From: Actinobacteria bacterium UBA7422
GTDB taxonomy: Bacteria; Actinomycetota; Actinomycetes; S36-B12
Assembly: GCA_002469525.1 (NCBI GenBank)
Contig: DKME01000129.1
Span: 8,217 to 50,335 of the forward strand
DNA: 42,119 nt
Direction: 5' to 3'
Position numbers and translations under genes: made by a program. The stretch's first letter is position 1, and each line of letters starts with the position of its first letter. The notes beneath the pieces were generated by a model. That model was given only the letters and a program-made list of their open reading frames with translations, did no database searches and was not told the origin of the DNA. Below, in pieces: positions 6,378-15,668 of this stretch.

Positions 6378-9214
6378 CCCCGCAAGTTCTCAACGTGTCA
6401 GGGGAGAAAACTCAAGGCGTTGAATCAGGTTTCGTTTACAAGTGTGTCTCTGGAACCATGCTGTTATTCGTTGTTAACCCAGAAGGGCGCAGGCTTCCGG
6501 TTGGTGACTTCTCCGAAGGCGAAGTGGTCATGGGGGCCGACAGGGTCCCGGGTGAATCGCACCTGCTGATCGCCGGCACCCAAGGCACAATCGTGGAGGT
6601 GCACGCCAGCTCGCAGTTCATCGAAAATTCTGGCACCGAAGCAATTTCGCATTGGTTCTATCGGGTTGGTGAGATCGCTCTGGCAGGGCGCTGGGTGCAA
6701 AAGGTTATTGCGCCCAACGGTGAAAAGCTTCGACTCGCTCCAGGTGAAAACGTTGTGACCCGAAGCGACTCGGTCCCGGCCCACAACAAAGAAATCCTGG
6801 GTTGGTTAAAAGTCACGTCGGGGACGGCAACATATTGCGGGTGGGCCTCAGGGCATATCGGGGTCCTGGATGTGGCCGTGCCGATCACCCGTGGTGTGTG
6901 GCTTACCAGCGGGCTTCGCTGCCAGATTCTGGACGCTGCAGCACCCCAGAATCCCCAGGAGTGGGTGGCCGCGAGTGACCTAATGGGAGGGTTGTTGTGT
7001 GCGGCAATAATTGATTCTCAGCGCACTCGCGACGAGAAACGACAAAGTGCCGTGCAAGAAGCAGATTTCGTTATGTCGCAGAGTGTTCAGGCTGGTATCG
7101 ACTCGCTCGCGGGCGCGGTTATTGGAGAGGTCAATTCACAGGAGATCCCACGGGGGCGCGATTACGCTGCATTGACCTGCGGTTTTCGAGTGGCTCAAGC
7201 CACCGGGCTTACGCTCACTGACGGCGCTTGGGATTCGGCAAAGATTGAAGTTGCAACCGGTCGAAACCCGATTTCGATAGTGGCCTCACATGCAGCTGCT
7301 CGCTCGCGAGACGTCACTTTGGAAGCGGGCTGGTGGGAACTTGAAGGGCCACCACTTGTGGCAAAGAGTGAACGGGGCGACTACTTCGCCTTGATTTGGC
7401 AAGGTCGAAAGTGGGAAGCATTTACTGCCGCGGAGCCACATAAGCCGATTGCGGTTGATTCCGAATTCGCTTCGGGGCTATCCCGCTCTGCCACCGAGAT
7501 CGTACCGATCCTTCCCCCTGAACCGAGTGGGCTTTCTGCATTGATTCGCTTAGCGTCCGCGCGATCACGCAGTGATCTGGTAACCCTGGTGGTGTTGACA
7601 GTCGGAATTGCCGCGATGGCGTTTTTTACTCCCTATATTTTAGGGCAGTTAGCCAATTCAATCTCGGAAGTCACCCCTACTTCAATCTTCACGGCCGTTG
7701 GCGCATTAATCCTGATTCTGTTGGCCACAACGGGTTGGGAAATAGTTCGAAGCTTGGCCTTACTTCGAATTAGGATTCGCGGTTCAGCAATTGCAATTGG
7801 TGCAGTGTGGGACCGCATGATGCGTCAGCGTGCCACTTGGCATGACAAATTTACCCTCGGTGAACGTATGACCCAGTCCACTGCTGTCTCAACTTCAGCA
7901 ACGGCCGTGCCTGATGCAACGATTATCGCCTTGATCGACACTGTCACGATAATTGGTGGCTTGGCAGCGATCGCCACGACCAGTTCAGCGCTACTGCTGT
8001 CAATCACAATCTTGTTAGTAATTCAGTTTTCGGTCAACCTTTGGTTCACCAAACTCGGGGCAAAACTCACCTATGAACGCGTTTCGGCAAGTTCAGCGGC
8101 TACCGGTCGCCTGATGGAAACTCTTGGGGCGGTTGACCGAATAAAAGTTTCCGGTGCGCAAGGCCGGGCCTTCAAAAGGTGGGCAAGTGTGCAGGCCCTA
8201 CTGACTTCGGCTGATCTGTCCCTGCGCAAACTGATGGTAATCCAAGGGATTGTATTGGCCGCCTGGCCGATAATTGGACTGATTGTGATTGTGGCAGTGT
8301 CTGGTGCGACGGGAGCAAGTTTCGGGGATTTCGTTACCGCTCAAACTGCCACGGCAATCGCCACCACGACACTGGGCGCCACCTCCATTGCCGCTAGCGC
8401 ACTGCTCAACGGACAAGCTGTTTTACGCAAAGTGAAACCAGTGCTGGAAAGCGAACCCGAAGGGTTCGGGCAGGGAGTGTCACCGGGCAGAATCAGTGGA
8501 GGAGTCAGTTTTAGTGACATAAATTTCCGCTACGATCCGGCCACTAAGCCAGTTCTGAACGGAATCAGCTTTACCGTTAACCCAGGGGAGCATGTCGCAA
8601 TTGTCGGGCCATCGGGTTGTGGGAAAACCACTCTCATGCGTATTTTGCTCGGATTGGAAGAACCAGAGTCCGGCGTTATTTCGGTGGACGGAATGGACAT
8701 GGCCTCACTGGATCGACCATCACTTCGCAGACAAATCGGTAGTGTCCTGCAATCTTCCAAATTATTACCCGGAACAATTTTTGCCAACATTGACATGGGC
8801 AGAGGGCTCAGTCGCGAGCAGGTGTGGGAAGCACTTGAATGGGCCAGCGTGGCAACAGATGTTCGCGCCATGGGGCTTGGCCTAGACACTCCAGTGGTGG
8901 ACGGATCTGGTTCAGTTTCCGGTGGTCAACGTCAGCGGATCCTATTGGCGCGAGCCTTAGCTTCCAACCCTCGCATGCTCGTTCTCGACGAAGCGACCAG
9001 TGCCTTGGACAATGTGACACAGGGTGTGATCGTGGACTTCCTGGACACCCTTCGTCTGACACGAATAGTTGTCGCGCACAGACTGTCTACTATCGCCGGT
9101 GCCGATCGAATCATTGTGTTAGTCGACGGTCACGTAGCGCAGATGGGAACCTATGAGGAACTCACGAGAATCCCGGGTCACTTCAAAGATTTAGCTGAAC
9201 GTCAACTCGCCTGA
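6374..9214 (+). CDS. NHLM-type ABC transporter second subunit with large N-terminal domain (export set A)
   Basis: This 946-residue half-transporter has no C39 peptidase. About 395 soluble N-terminal residues precede the membrane domain (first segment about 402-421). The segment at residues 20-90, with VYKCVSGTMLLFVVNPEGRRLPVGDFSEGEVVMG, looks like a cupin or cNMP-type beta barrel. The ATPase is complete: Walker A GPSGCGKT (about 745-752), signature VSGGQ (about 848) and Walker B MLVLDE. In NHLM systems a C39 subunit and a non-peptidase subunit are encoded side by side, which is the arrangement here; a heterodimer is inferred. The ATG overlaps the preceding stop as ATGA. The gene ends 36 bases from the convergent lanM stop and no clear terminator hairpin lies between. 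Confidence 0.88.
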   Translation: MTPQVLNVSGEKTQGVESGFVYKCVSGTMLLFVVNPEGRRLPVGDFSEGEVVMGADRVPGESHLLIAGTQGTIVEVHASSQFIENSGTEAISHWFYRVGEIALAGRWVQKVIAPNGEKLRLAPGENVVTRSDSVPAHNKEILGWLKVTSGTATYCGWASGHIGVLDVAVPITRGVWLTSGLRCQILDAAAPQNPQEWVAASDLMGGLLCAAIIDSQRTRDEKRQSAVQEADFVMSQSVQAGIDSLAGAVIGEVNSQEIPRGRDYAALTCGFRVAQATGLTLTDGAWDSAKIEVATGRNPISIVASHAAARSRDVTLEAGWWELEGPPLVAKSERGDYFALIWQGRKWEAFTAAEPHKPIAVDSEFASGLSRSATEIVPILPPEPSGLSALIRLASARSRSDLVTLVVLTVGIAAMAFFTPYILGQLANSISEVTPTSIFTAVGALILILLATTGWEIVRSLALLRIRIRGSAIAIGAVWDRMMRQRATWHDKFTLGERMTQSTAVSTSATAVPDATIIALIDTVTIIGGLAAIATTSSALLLSITILLVIQFSVNLWFTKLGAKLTYERVSASSAATGRLMETLGAVDRIKVSGAQGRAFKRWASVQALLTSADLSLRKLMVIQGIVLAAWPIIGLIVIVAVSGATGASFGDFVTAQTATAIATTTLGATSIAASALLNGQAVLRKVKPVLESEPEGFGQGVSPGRISGGVSFSDINFRYDPATKPVLNGISFTVNPGEHVAIVGPSGCGKTTLMRILLGLEEPESGVISVDGMDMASLDRPSLRRQIGSVLQSSKLLPGTIFANIDMGRGLSREQVWEALEWASVATDVRAMGLGLDTPVVDGSGSVSGGQRQRILLARALASNPRMLVLDEATSALDNVTQGVIVDFLDTLRLTRIVVAHRLSTIAGADRIIVLVDGHVAQMGTYEELTRIPGHFKDLAERQLA

Positions 9215-9250
9215 CGTGAACTCGCCTAATACTTGTCCGTGGCATGTTTA

Positions 9251-12200
9251 CTAGATGAACAAGTGACGCGCGGCGATGCGATCCTGCTTGGTCCCCGAAA
9301 TCTGATTGAGCGCGAAACCGACGCCGGCAAGTCCCTTAAACAGGCTTGGTGCTTGTAGCTCGGGGCTACCAAAGGCGGTAATGCGAAAGCCGCCAAGGCT
9401 GGCTGCGCGAGATTGAATTGCTTCGAGCAACTCTTTGCTCGCAAGATTCCATTGATCTTGGCCGGTTGAGTCACCCAAGTAACTTAGAATTAAGGCCCGT
9501 CCTAGGTTGCCGCAACAAATTGAGTCCAGTCCTACAACGCCGGTGCTTGCTGTGGTGTGGGCTGCGAGAGCTAAATCATGCCTCCACATGTGTCCGTCGT
9601 TGTGATCTGGAACAAGTTCCAGCGCGCGCATGCGTGTCAGTGCAATACCGGGTGCCCCTGCGCACCAGCCATACATAAATTTGTCTTCCGAAGCTTTTGT
9701 ATTGTGCTCTCGCAGGTCTCGCCAGTTTCCCGCGGAGGCTACGAAGTCAGCTGACTCGGTAGACATGGCTCGAGCGCCGGCATCTATGAAATCAGTGTTC
9801 TCTAAAGCAACTCCTATTTCGATTAAAGCTATTCCGATACCGCTTGAACCGTGGGCCAAGCCGTTAAGGGCACGTGATGAGAATTGCCCGATCCAATTTC
9901 CGTCTTCGGTGAGGTTCTTAATCAGGTGATGTGCGATCAATTCCACGGCGTTGCGGGTTACAGGTTCACCGAATGCGGTGAACCTACGGGCTAAGGCCCC
10001 TGCGCTGCCGGCAACACCGCTGATGACGTCAAATGATCGATCCCGTGCCACGAGTTGCTCGGTGACTAATTCACTGAAGGCATCCCAGAATATTGCAGCT
10101 TTGCCAGGTTCAAGGCTTGAATTGGTCTCGAGGTATTCATAGAGTCGAGCAACCCCACCGATACCATTAATGCCAAGCCCATTGTCTCGCACCGCTCGAA
10201 ATGCCGCCCCATCCTGTGAATGAGTAAACAGGCTCTCGACCTCGACCATCGCCTCAGTGACTTGGACGTCACTACGTTGGCTTGAGAAAAATGCCATGAG
10301 TCCGGCACGACCGCCGTACAAGTTCAACGAAATGGATTGCAGTGCAAAGTGATCTGCATTTCCTTGAGCCTCCAACACAAGCCAGGTCGGATTGCCAGCG
10401 GTGTCCTTGAGTGTCAGGTCCGTGAGTTGATTGGCAATCTGTGTAGGCGTAAGGGCAGTAAATTCAACTATTTCCGCAGACGAACTTTGCTGAGCCTGAT
10501 GAATTGAATCACGCGAAGCAAATGCGCCACGAATCAGCCGAGCTTGCCACTCTAGTTCTGAAGGGGAGAACCGCTCGAGCCGCAAGGTTGCGGCATGTAT
10601 TCCCTCACTTGAGATCACTCCTTCAATATCTCCGAAATCAGACCTAATTGAAGTCGAACCAAGGGGAAAGTCGAAATACGGTATGTCGTAGTTCTCCATT
10701 GCCCGTAGTTCTTCATGGAAAATTTTCCAATGCGCTGTCTGCTCTGTAGCGATTAACCAAGACCTCGAAAGTCTGTCAATTTCAATTCCTCGAAGCAGCG
10801 GCTGTGCCATGCACTCTGGTCGAAGTGCTCGGCTGGACAGAATGGCGTACGTACTCGTATTGCGCATGACTATTCGACGGTTAATTCCGTGAAAACGTTG
10901 AAAACGTCGCGCAATTTCAACGCGAATGTCTGGATTAAGAACCAAGTTATACACCTGTGTAAAGCCGCTGATTATCTCTTCCAAATGGTTAGACAATGGG
11001 TTAGCAACACCCAATGAGACAGGTAGTGAAGTTGGTGCACGCGCTGGTATTTCATGAGCATCAAGGTGCATCGCGTCGCTGTTGATCTTGACCCAGCCAC
11101 GGGTTTTAACGGTGGCCTTGATTGCTGAATCAATGCCAAGTGCACTCCAATCTGCCAGTGGGGCACCTACTGCAATCGAGCGCCAATTAGGAAGCATTCC
11201 GATTCGAAGTACAGAGTCTTGAAGGCCGTCAATCACTGAGGGCTCGGTCTCAATAAAATTACTAAGTTCACTGTCGAAAATAGTCTCAGCGTCAATGAGA
11301 AATAGGTCGGTTCCGTTGGCGATCAAATTTTCGGTGTGGCAATCTGAACCGTTAACCATATAAATGATTCCAAGTAGCCTGCCGGAATTTTCATAGAACT
11401 CGGGAAGTCCAGATGACTCACACGGAATGTGCTCAATGAATTCCGCGTAACCATGGGTTTCCCCTACCGCCGCAATGGTTATTTGACGGAGCGATTCTCC
11501 CGGCAGTTGCGACTTGATCCAGCCAAGGAAGTCGTTGAATTCCGCCTCAATACGCATGTCTTTGGGTTTATAAACTACTGACCAGCCGGGGTGCGAATCA
11601 GTGGAGTGCGATTCGCAGAAAAACAGAACCGCAACCTCTTGGCCACCACGGTGCGGATCACTGAGTGCCAAGGTGAGCCCGCAGAGTCCGGCATTTAGTG
11701 GAATCCCGAATGTATTCAACAGGGTGTCGCGATCCTGGTGGACTCGTTCCAGGAGTGAGCGCGTATTTTTCTCCCATTGAAGTGTGACAATTCCGAGCAA
11801 CCGACCAATCCCCGGGTACTCGGCAAGTAGTGACTCCAAAGCGTCTGACAAGGTGTCGTTGCAAAACTGCTGGTAGCTGCGTGCACCGGCTGCGGCTAGT
11901 AAAGTCCTCGAGGTCATGTGCGAAAGTCGTGAAATCAGGACTTTCACCAGTTCCTGTTCCATGAGAGCAGTGGGGATCAGTGTGGTCAGCGGATTGAGGC
12001 TGTCGAAAAATTCCCGAGTGGTCTGCTCAACCAGCGGCGCCAACACATGATAAAACGGAATCGCGCCTTCACCAACGTTGTGATCGAAATCAATCGATCG
12101 CTCTGAAAGTTGAGAGCGAATTTTCGTGAGCTTGTGCACCCATGGAGATGATCCAGCGGTATCGAGGTTCTGGGCCAACATCGCCACAGCATGACCAAAG

Positions 12201-12382
12201 TTAATTCCATCCCAGGACAGTCGACGCTCAAAATTACCTAACCCGGCCGGATCAATCAGGGCGCGCCAACTATCGAGCACTGGCGTCAAGTCTGCCGAAA
12301 GGTCCAAGGGATCCAGAGGTGCCAGTTTTGGAGCTTCCGCCAGTCGTTCATCCCATGAGGGAAAAAAGGGGCTCGAGATCAC
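9251..12382 (-). CDS. lanM: Class II lanthipeptide synthetase LanM, CCG type
   Basis: This 1043-residue bifunctional enzyme phosphorylates and dehydrates Ser/Thr in the precursor core, then adds Cys to form lanthionine. The N-terminal dehydratase carries YKPKDM (271-276), GSDCHTENL (345-353) and LIDAETIF (362-369), with Asp347, His349, Asn352 and Asp364 in conserved places. The C-terminal LanC-like cyclase starts near LYGGRAGLMAFF (689). Zinc ligands are Cys907 (WCAGAPG) and the Cys956-Cys957 pair (ICCGNLG), the CCG form known from ProcM-like enzymes that act on Nif11-type leaders; most LanMs have Cys-His. The length is complete. The GTG start has no good ribosome site. It is transcribed opposite to the precursor and exporters, from a 125-base divergent gap shared with the second export set. 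Confidence 0.95.
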   Translation of the reverse strand: MISSPFFPSWDERLAEAPKLAPLDPLDLSADLTPVLDSWRALIDPAGLGNFERRLSWDGINFGHAVAMLAQNLDTAGSSPWVHKLTKIRSQLSERSIDFDHNVGEGAIPFYHVLAPLVEQTTREFFDSLNPLTTLIPTALMEQELVKVLISRLSHMTSRTLLAAAGARSYQQFCNDTLSDALESLLAEYPGIGRLLGIVTLQWEKNTRSLLERVHQDRDTLLNTFGIPLNAGLCGLTLALSDPHRGGQEVAVLFFCESHSTDSHPGWSVVYKPKDMRIEAEFNDFLGWIKSQLPGESLRQITIAAVGETHGYAEFIEHIPCESSGLPEFYENSGRLLGIIYMVNGSDCHTENLIANGTDLFLIDAETIFDSELSNFIETEPSVIDGLQDSVLRIGMLPNWRSIAVGAPLADWSALGIDSAIKATVKTRGWVKINSDAMHLDAHEIPARAPTSLPVSLGVANPLSNHLEEIISGFTQVYNLVLNPDIRVEIARRFQRFHGINRRIVMRNTSTYAILSSRALRPECMAQPLLRGIEIDRLSRSWLIATEQTAHWKIFHEELRAMENYDIPYFDFPLGSTSIRSDFGDIEGVISSEGIHAATLRLERFSPSELEWQARLIRGAFASRDSIHQAQQSSSAEIVEFTALTPTQIANQLTDLTLKDTAGNPTWLVLEAQGNADHFALQSISLNLYGGRAGLMAFFSSQRSDVQVTEAMVEVESLFTHSQDGAAFRAVRDNGLGINGIGGVARLYEYLETNSSLEPGKAAIFWDAFSELVTEQLVARDRSFDVISGVAGSAGALARRFTAFGEPVTRNAVELIAHHLIKNLTEDGNWIGQFSSRALNGLAHGSSGIGIALIEIGVALENTDFIDAGARAMSTESADFVASAGNWRDLREHNTKASEDKFMYGWCAGAPGIALTRMRALELVPDHNDGHMWRHDLALAAHTTASTGVVGLDSICCGNLGRALILSYLGDSTGQDQWNLASKELLEAIQSRAASLGGFRITAFGSPELQAPSLFKGLAGVGFALNQISGTKQDRIAARHLFI

Positions 12383-12479
12383 TGCTTTATTAAAGTGGAG
12401 AGCGAACAGGTGGGAAACCGTGCAATCACGGTAAATAATTGGTCACAAAATTGGTCCTAAAAAAGTGACAACTGGCATT

Positions 12480-12495
12480 ACTGTGCTAGCACGGT
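12480..12495. promoter_or_regulatory. Palindrome in the divergent lanM / export set B gap, candidate operator
   Basis: ACTGTGCTAGCACGGT contains the perfect 10-bp palindrome GTGCTAGCAC (12483-12492), with two more matching pairs outside one mismatch. It lies just upstream of the TTG start of the second membrane fusion gene. The same gap holds a 12-base-spaced direct repeat AATTGGTC (12437-12444, 12449-12456). The position suits control of both divergent units. No regulator is known. Confidence 0.4.
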
Positions 12496-12507
12496 AGTGA
12501 TTCACGT

Positions 12508-13341
12508 TTGCGCAAGCAAAAATCGTGTGTGAGCGATTCAGGCCCCAGCACAAAGTTCGAGGTCGAGTCCCCGATAGCCCGCCTTGACCAGGTGGTAATT
12601 TTTGGCAAACCACGCCTCTGGGTAGGACTCTTAGGGGTTATTTCACTTATTCTCGCCGGGCTCGTGTGGGGTTTATTGTCCTCTCCGCCAGTAACGGTGG
12701 GTGCTCGAGGCGTCCTCTCCACTCAAGGCGGCCCACTTGAGATTGGAACTTCCCAGAGTGGAACCGTGACCGGGCTTAACGTGGTTCTGGGGGAGAGCGT
12801 TCAACGCTTTAACGTAATTGCCGTCGTTCAAGACGACCAAGGAAATTTTTCACCCATAACCACTTCGGTATCGGGAACCGTGATTGAGATCTCAACACAG
12901 GTGGGCGACTTTGTTAGAGAGGGCGAGAGCATCGCGATAATTCAGGATTCGCGCGAGCAATTGCAAGCTATCGCGTTAATCCCTGTCTCAACTGTGGGAA
13001 CAATAGAAGTGGGTCAGCCGGTGAATATCACCGCTGTTTCTGTTCCTGTGGGACAGTTCGGATACCTCCAGGGCACCGTGGCAACTATTTCAAGTATCCC
13101 GATGAGCCGTGCCCGAGTCAATCAATTGGTGGGCAGCGTCGCGGGATATCAAGACATTGACACATTGTCCGAGCCAATCGTTGAGGTGCGTGTGGATCTA
13201 ACGCAGGATCCAGAAACCGTCTCCGGATTTGCCTGGACAATTGGAGTTGGGCCCCCATTTGGCCTGCTGGCCGGTACTCCTTGGACCGGCGACATTATTA
13301 CCGGATTTCAAAGCCCGCTCACATCACTTTTCGGTTCCTAA
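12508..13341 (+). CDS. HlyD-family membrane fusion protein, NHLM-type export set B
   Basis: This protein of about 277 residues has one membrane anchor (LWVGLLGVISLILAGLVWGLL, about 32-52) and lipoyl/barrel-sandwich halves (GARGVLSTQGGPLEIG, TTSVSGTVIEISTQVGDFVREGESIA). It is a paralogue in layout, not a close copy, of the protein at 3412. The start is uncertain: TTG 12508 or GTG 12529, which is 7 codons later, with no convincing ribosome site for either. It precedes two ABC genes with one- to four-base overlaps, so it founds a second complete export set. The stop TAA shares its last base with the next ATG (TAATG at 13339-13343). Confidence 0.8.
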   Translation: MRKQKSCVSDSGPSTKFEVESPIARLDQVVIFGKPRLWVGLLGVISLILAGLVWGLLSSPPVTVGARGVLSTQGGPLEIGTSQSGTVTGLNVVLGESVQRFNVIAVVQDDQGNFSPITTSVSGTVIEISTQVGDFVREGESIAIIQDSREQLQAIALIPVSTVGTIEVGQPVNITAVSVPVGQFGYLQGTVATISSIPMSRARVNQLVGSVAGYQDIDTLSEPIVEVRVDLTQDPETVSGFAWTIGVGPPFGLLAGTPWTGDIITGFQSPLTSLFGS

Positions 13342-15668
13342 TGCGTGTCTCCTTAGCCCAGGCACCCACAGATGGTGGATTGTCATGTCTGCGCATGGCT
13401 TTTGCGGAACAACGCGTGCACGTGGGAACCGAAGACTTGCGAAACGTCAGTGGGGTCGGGCGAGACGCACCCGATCAGGACACATTGATTCGTACGGCAG
13501 AATTTTTTGGATTTTCAACCAAGGTAATCGACATTTCGCAACTAATCGAGTCCGGCGTCGCAGAGGGGTCCGAGTCAGTAAGTATGCCGCTTGTGGCGCA
13601 ATGGGGAACTGCTGATCGTCGCTATTTTGTTTTAGTCACGCGAGTGGGTCCCAAGTCGATCGAAATCATTGATCCGTTTGTAGGCCGCCGGTCCTTGGAT
13701 TTTTCCGAGGCGAGGGAATTCCTCCGAGGCGAGGGTTTTCGTGTAAGAGCGGAAGCGAATGAACCGCAACGAAATTCCGAAAGTCCGGAGAGCATCTCGC
13801 GGTACTTCGTTTCTAGTCGCAATGGAACATTGTTCTTAGTTCTTGCAGGACTGGGCCTGATCGTCCCGGGAGTGATTGCTCCAGGTTTTGTTCGAGTTTT
13901 CGTCGACGACTACTTGGCTCGGGGTGACCGGGATAGTCAGTTTGCGGTACTTGGAGGGCTCACCGCCATGCTGATTCTCACCGTCACCTTGAGTGCATTT
14001 CAACTGATTGCATTAAGAAGGCTTAACACCATTGCGGTTTCGCACATGGGTTCCCGCCTGATGTGGCATTTGTTGCGAATGCCCGCGTGGTTTCTCACAG
14101 CGAGGGATGCAACCAGTCTTGGGTACCGGGTCCAAATCACCCAGCAAATCGCAGGTGTCTTATCCGGTGAGCTCGCCGTTGCCCTGATGGCTGTCTTCAC
14201 GAGTGTGTTCTTTCTCCTCGTAATGTTCATTCTTTCTCCGATCCTGGCCCTTGTCTCCTTCTTTGGTTTCATGACCGTGGTCCTATTGATTCTTCGTGTT
14301 GCTTCAGAGCGCACCCAAGTGCGCCAACGTCAGGCCAGGGAGAAGGAAGTTGGCGCGAATCTGATTGGAACTAGCATTAGAGTTTTAGACACTTTAAAAG
14401 CAACAGGCAATGAAAATATTGCGTTTGACCGCTCCTATTCTTCATTGGGAAGGTTGCTTTCTTTGGGCAACACGCACCTCTGGGCATGGATGGGAATGAT
14501 TCCGATCGCGGTCACTCTCTTCACCACAGTCTTCGTCTTGACCGTAGGTGCGCTGCTAGTGATTATTGGATCAATAACGCAAGGAACCCTTGCGGCTTTT
14601 TTCCTCTTGCTGGCTGGGTTTTTGGCGCCGTTAGTAATCCTTGTTCCAAGCATTGACTCGTTCCTGAGCCTTCGAGGTGCGCTGGAGCAGCTTGACGATA
14701 TTTTGCTGCAAAAAGTAGATCCCGCATTGAGTGATCCATATGTTGATGGTGAAAGTGAAGCGGATCTAGAAGTAGACGTGTTTGACGCTTTAGCGGCGAA
14801 ACCCGGCGTGAGTGAAGGTGATAGCGCCGAAGTTAAAGAGGGCGAAGATGAAGAGGACGCTGAGGTTGACTATTTGTCTCTCCTTGTTGCCAAAGGAGGT
14901 CGTAAGCGCGGATTGAAATCAGGTGGCGGAACGGGCTTAGTGGTTGATCCGTGGGCTGCATCTTTGGAATTAACGAACATCACGTTCGGATACAGTCGAA
15001 TTCTTCCACCGTTGCTGAGCGGCATTGATTTGAAAATCAGTCCAGGACGGGTAGTTGCTTTGGTTGGCGCCAGCGGTTCAGGTAAGTCAACGATCGGTCG
15101 GTTAGTAGCGAGCATGTATCAACCTTGGGAGGGCTCAATCGCTTTGGATGGGAAAGCATTGAGCACGATCTCCCAAGAAACCAAAGCGCACGAAATCAAT
15201 TTTGTTAATCAAGATGTCGTTATTTTCCAAGCTTCTATTCGGGAGAACATCTCGATGTTTAACCCGGATATTCCAGACCGTGACATAGTTAAAGCTGCAA
15301 AGAAGGCACTCCTGCATGACGACATAGTCGCGCGCCCGGGAGGTTATGAATCAATTTTGCAAGAAGATGGCAAGGACCTTTCCGGGGGACAACGACAGAG
15401 ATTAGGAATTGCGCGAGCACTGGTTCGCAACCCACGTTTACTCGTATTAGACGAGGCTACGAGTTCCTTAGACTCACGCACCGAGATGGAAATTGTGAAG
15501 AACCTTCGGGCTCAAGGTTGCACGTCGTTGGTCATTGCGCATCGGCTCTCCACCGTCAGGGACGCTGACGAAATAATTGTGATGGACCAAGGAAAAATTG
15601 TGGAGCGCGGAACGCACAACAGCCTTGCAGCCAATGACGGTCCGTATCGAAAGTTAATGGACTCATGA
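13341..15668 (+). CDS. NHLM-type ABC transporter with inactive C39-like domain (export set B)
   Basis: This protein is 775 residues from ATG 13341, chosen because it directly overlaps the preceding stop and lines up with the C39 domain; an in-frame upstream ATG at 13281 would overlap the previous gene by 61 bases. The N-terminal domain has the C39 fold marks, but where active enzymes read ECGAASLGM it reads DGGLSCLRM, so the catalytic Cys is Gly. The His position in RRYFVLV is Tyr, while the Asp (IIDPFVG) remains. It should therefore bind but not cut a leader, as HlyB-type C39-like domains do. The ATPase is intact: Walker A GASGSGKS (576-583), LSGGQ (about 680) and LLVLDE. A linker of about 75 residues, rich in Asp/Glu (460-535), separates membrane and ATPase domains and is about 50 residues longer than in the set A protein. 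Confidence 0.88.
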   Translation: MRVSLAQAPTDGGLSCLRMAFAEQRVHVGTEDLRNVSGVGRDAPDQDTLIRTAEFFGFSTKVIDISQLIESGVAEGSESVSMPLVAQWGTADRRYFVLVTRVGPKSIEIIDPFVGRRSLDFSEAREFLRGEGFRVRAEANEPQRNSESPESISRYFVSSRNGTLFLVLAGLGLIVPGVIAPGFVRVFVDDYLARGDRDSQFAVLGGLTAMLILTVTLSAFQLIALRRLNTIAVSHMGSRLMWHLLRMPAWFLTARDATSLGYRVQITQQIAGVLSGELAVALMAVFTSVFFLLVMFILSPILALVSFFGFMTVVLLILRVASERTQVRQRQAREKEVGANLIGTSIRVLDTLKATGNENIAFDRSYSSLGRLLSLGNTHLWAWMGMIPIAVTLFTTVFVLTVGALLVIIGSITQGTLAAFFLLLAGFLAPLVILVPSIDSFLSLRGALEQLDDILLQKVDPALSDPYVDGESEADLEVDVFDALAAKPGVSEGDSAEVKEGEDEEDAEVDYLSLLVAKGGRKRGLKSGGGTGLVVDPWAASLELTNITFGYSRILPPLLSGIDLKISPGRVVALVGASGSGKSTIGRLVASMYQPWEGSIALDGKALSTISQETKAHEINFVNQDVVIFQASIRENISMFNPDIPDRDIVKAAKKALLHDDIVARPGGYESILQEDGKDLSGGQRQRLGIARALVRNPRLLVLDEATSSLDSRTEMEIVKNLRAQGCTSLVIAHRLSTVRDADEIIVMDQGKIVERGTHNSLAANDGPYRKLMDS

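Noticed and set aside
9204..9227. Repeated AACTCGCCT at the end of the set A ABC gene
   Set aside because: Two nine-base copies straddle the stop codon; this looks like a small local duplication with no visible role.
13281..13340. Earlier ATG for the set B C39-like transporter
   Set aside because: It lies inside the preceding gene and adds 20 residues before the C39-like domain; ATG 13341 overlaps the stop exactly as in the other operon junctions.
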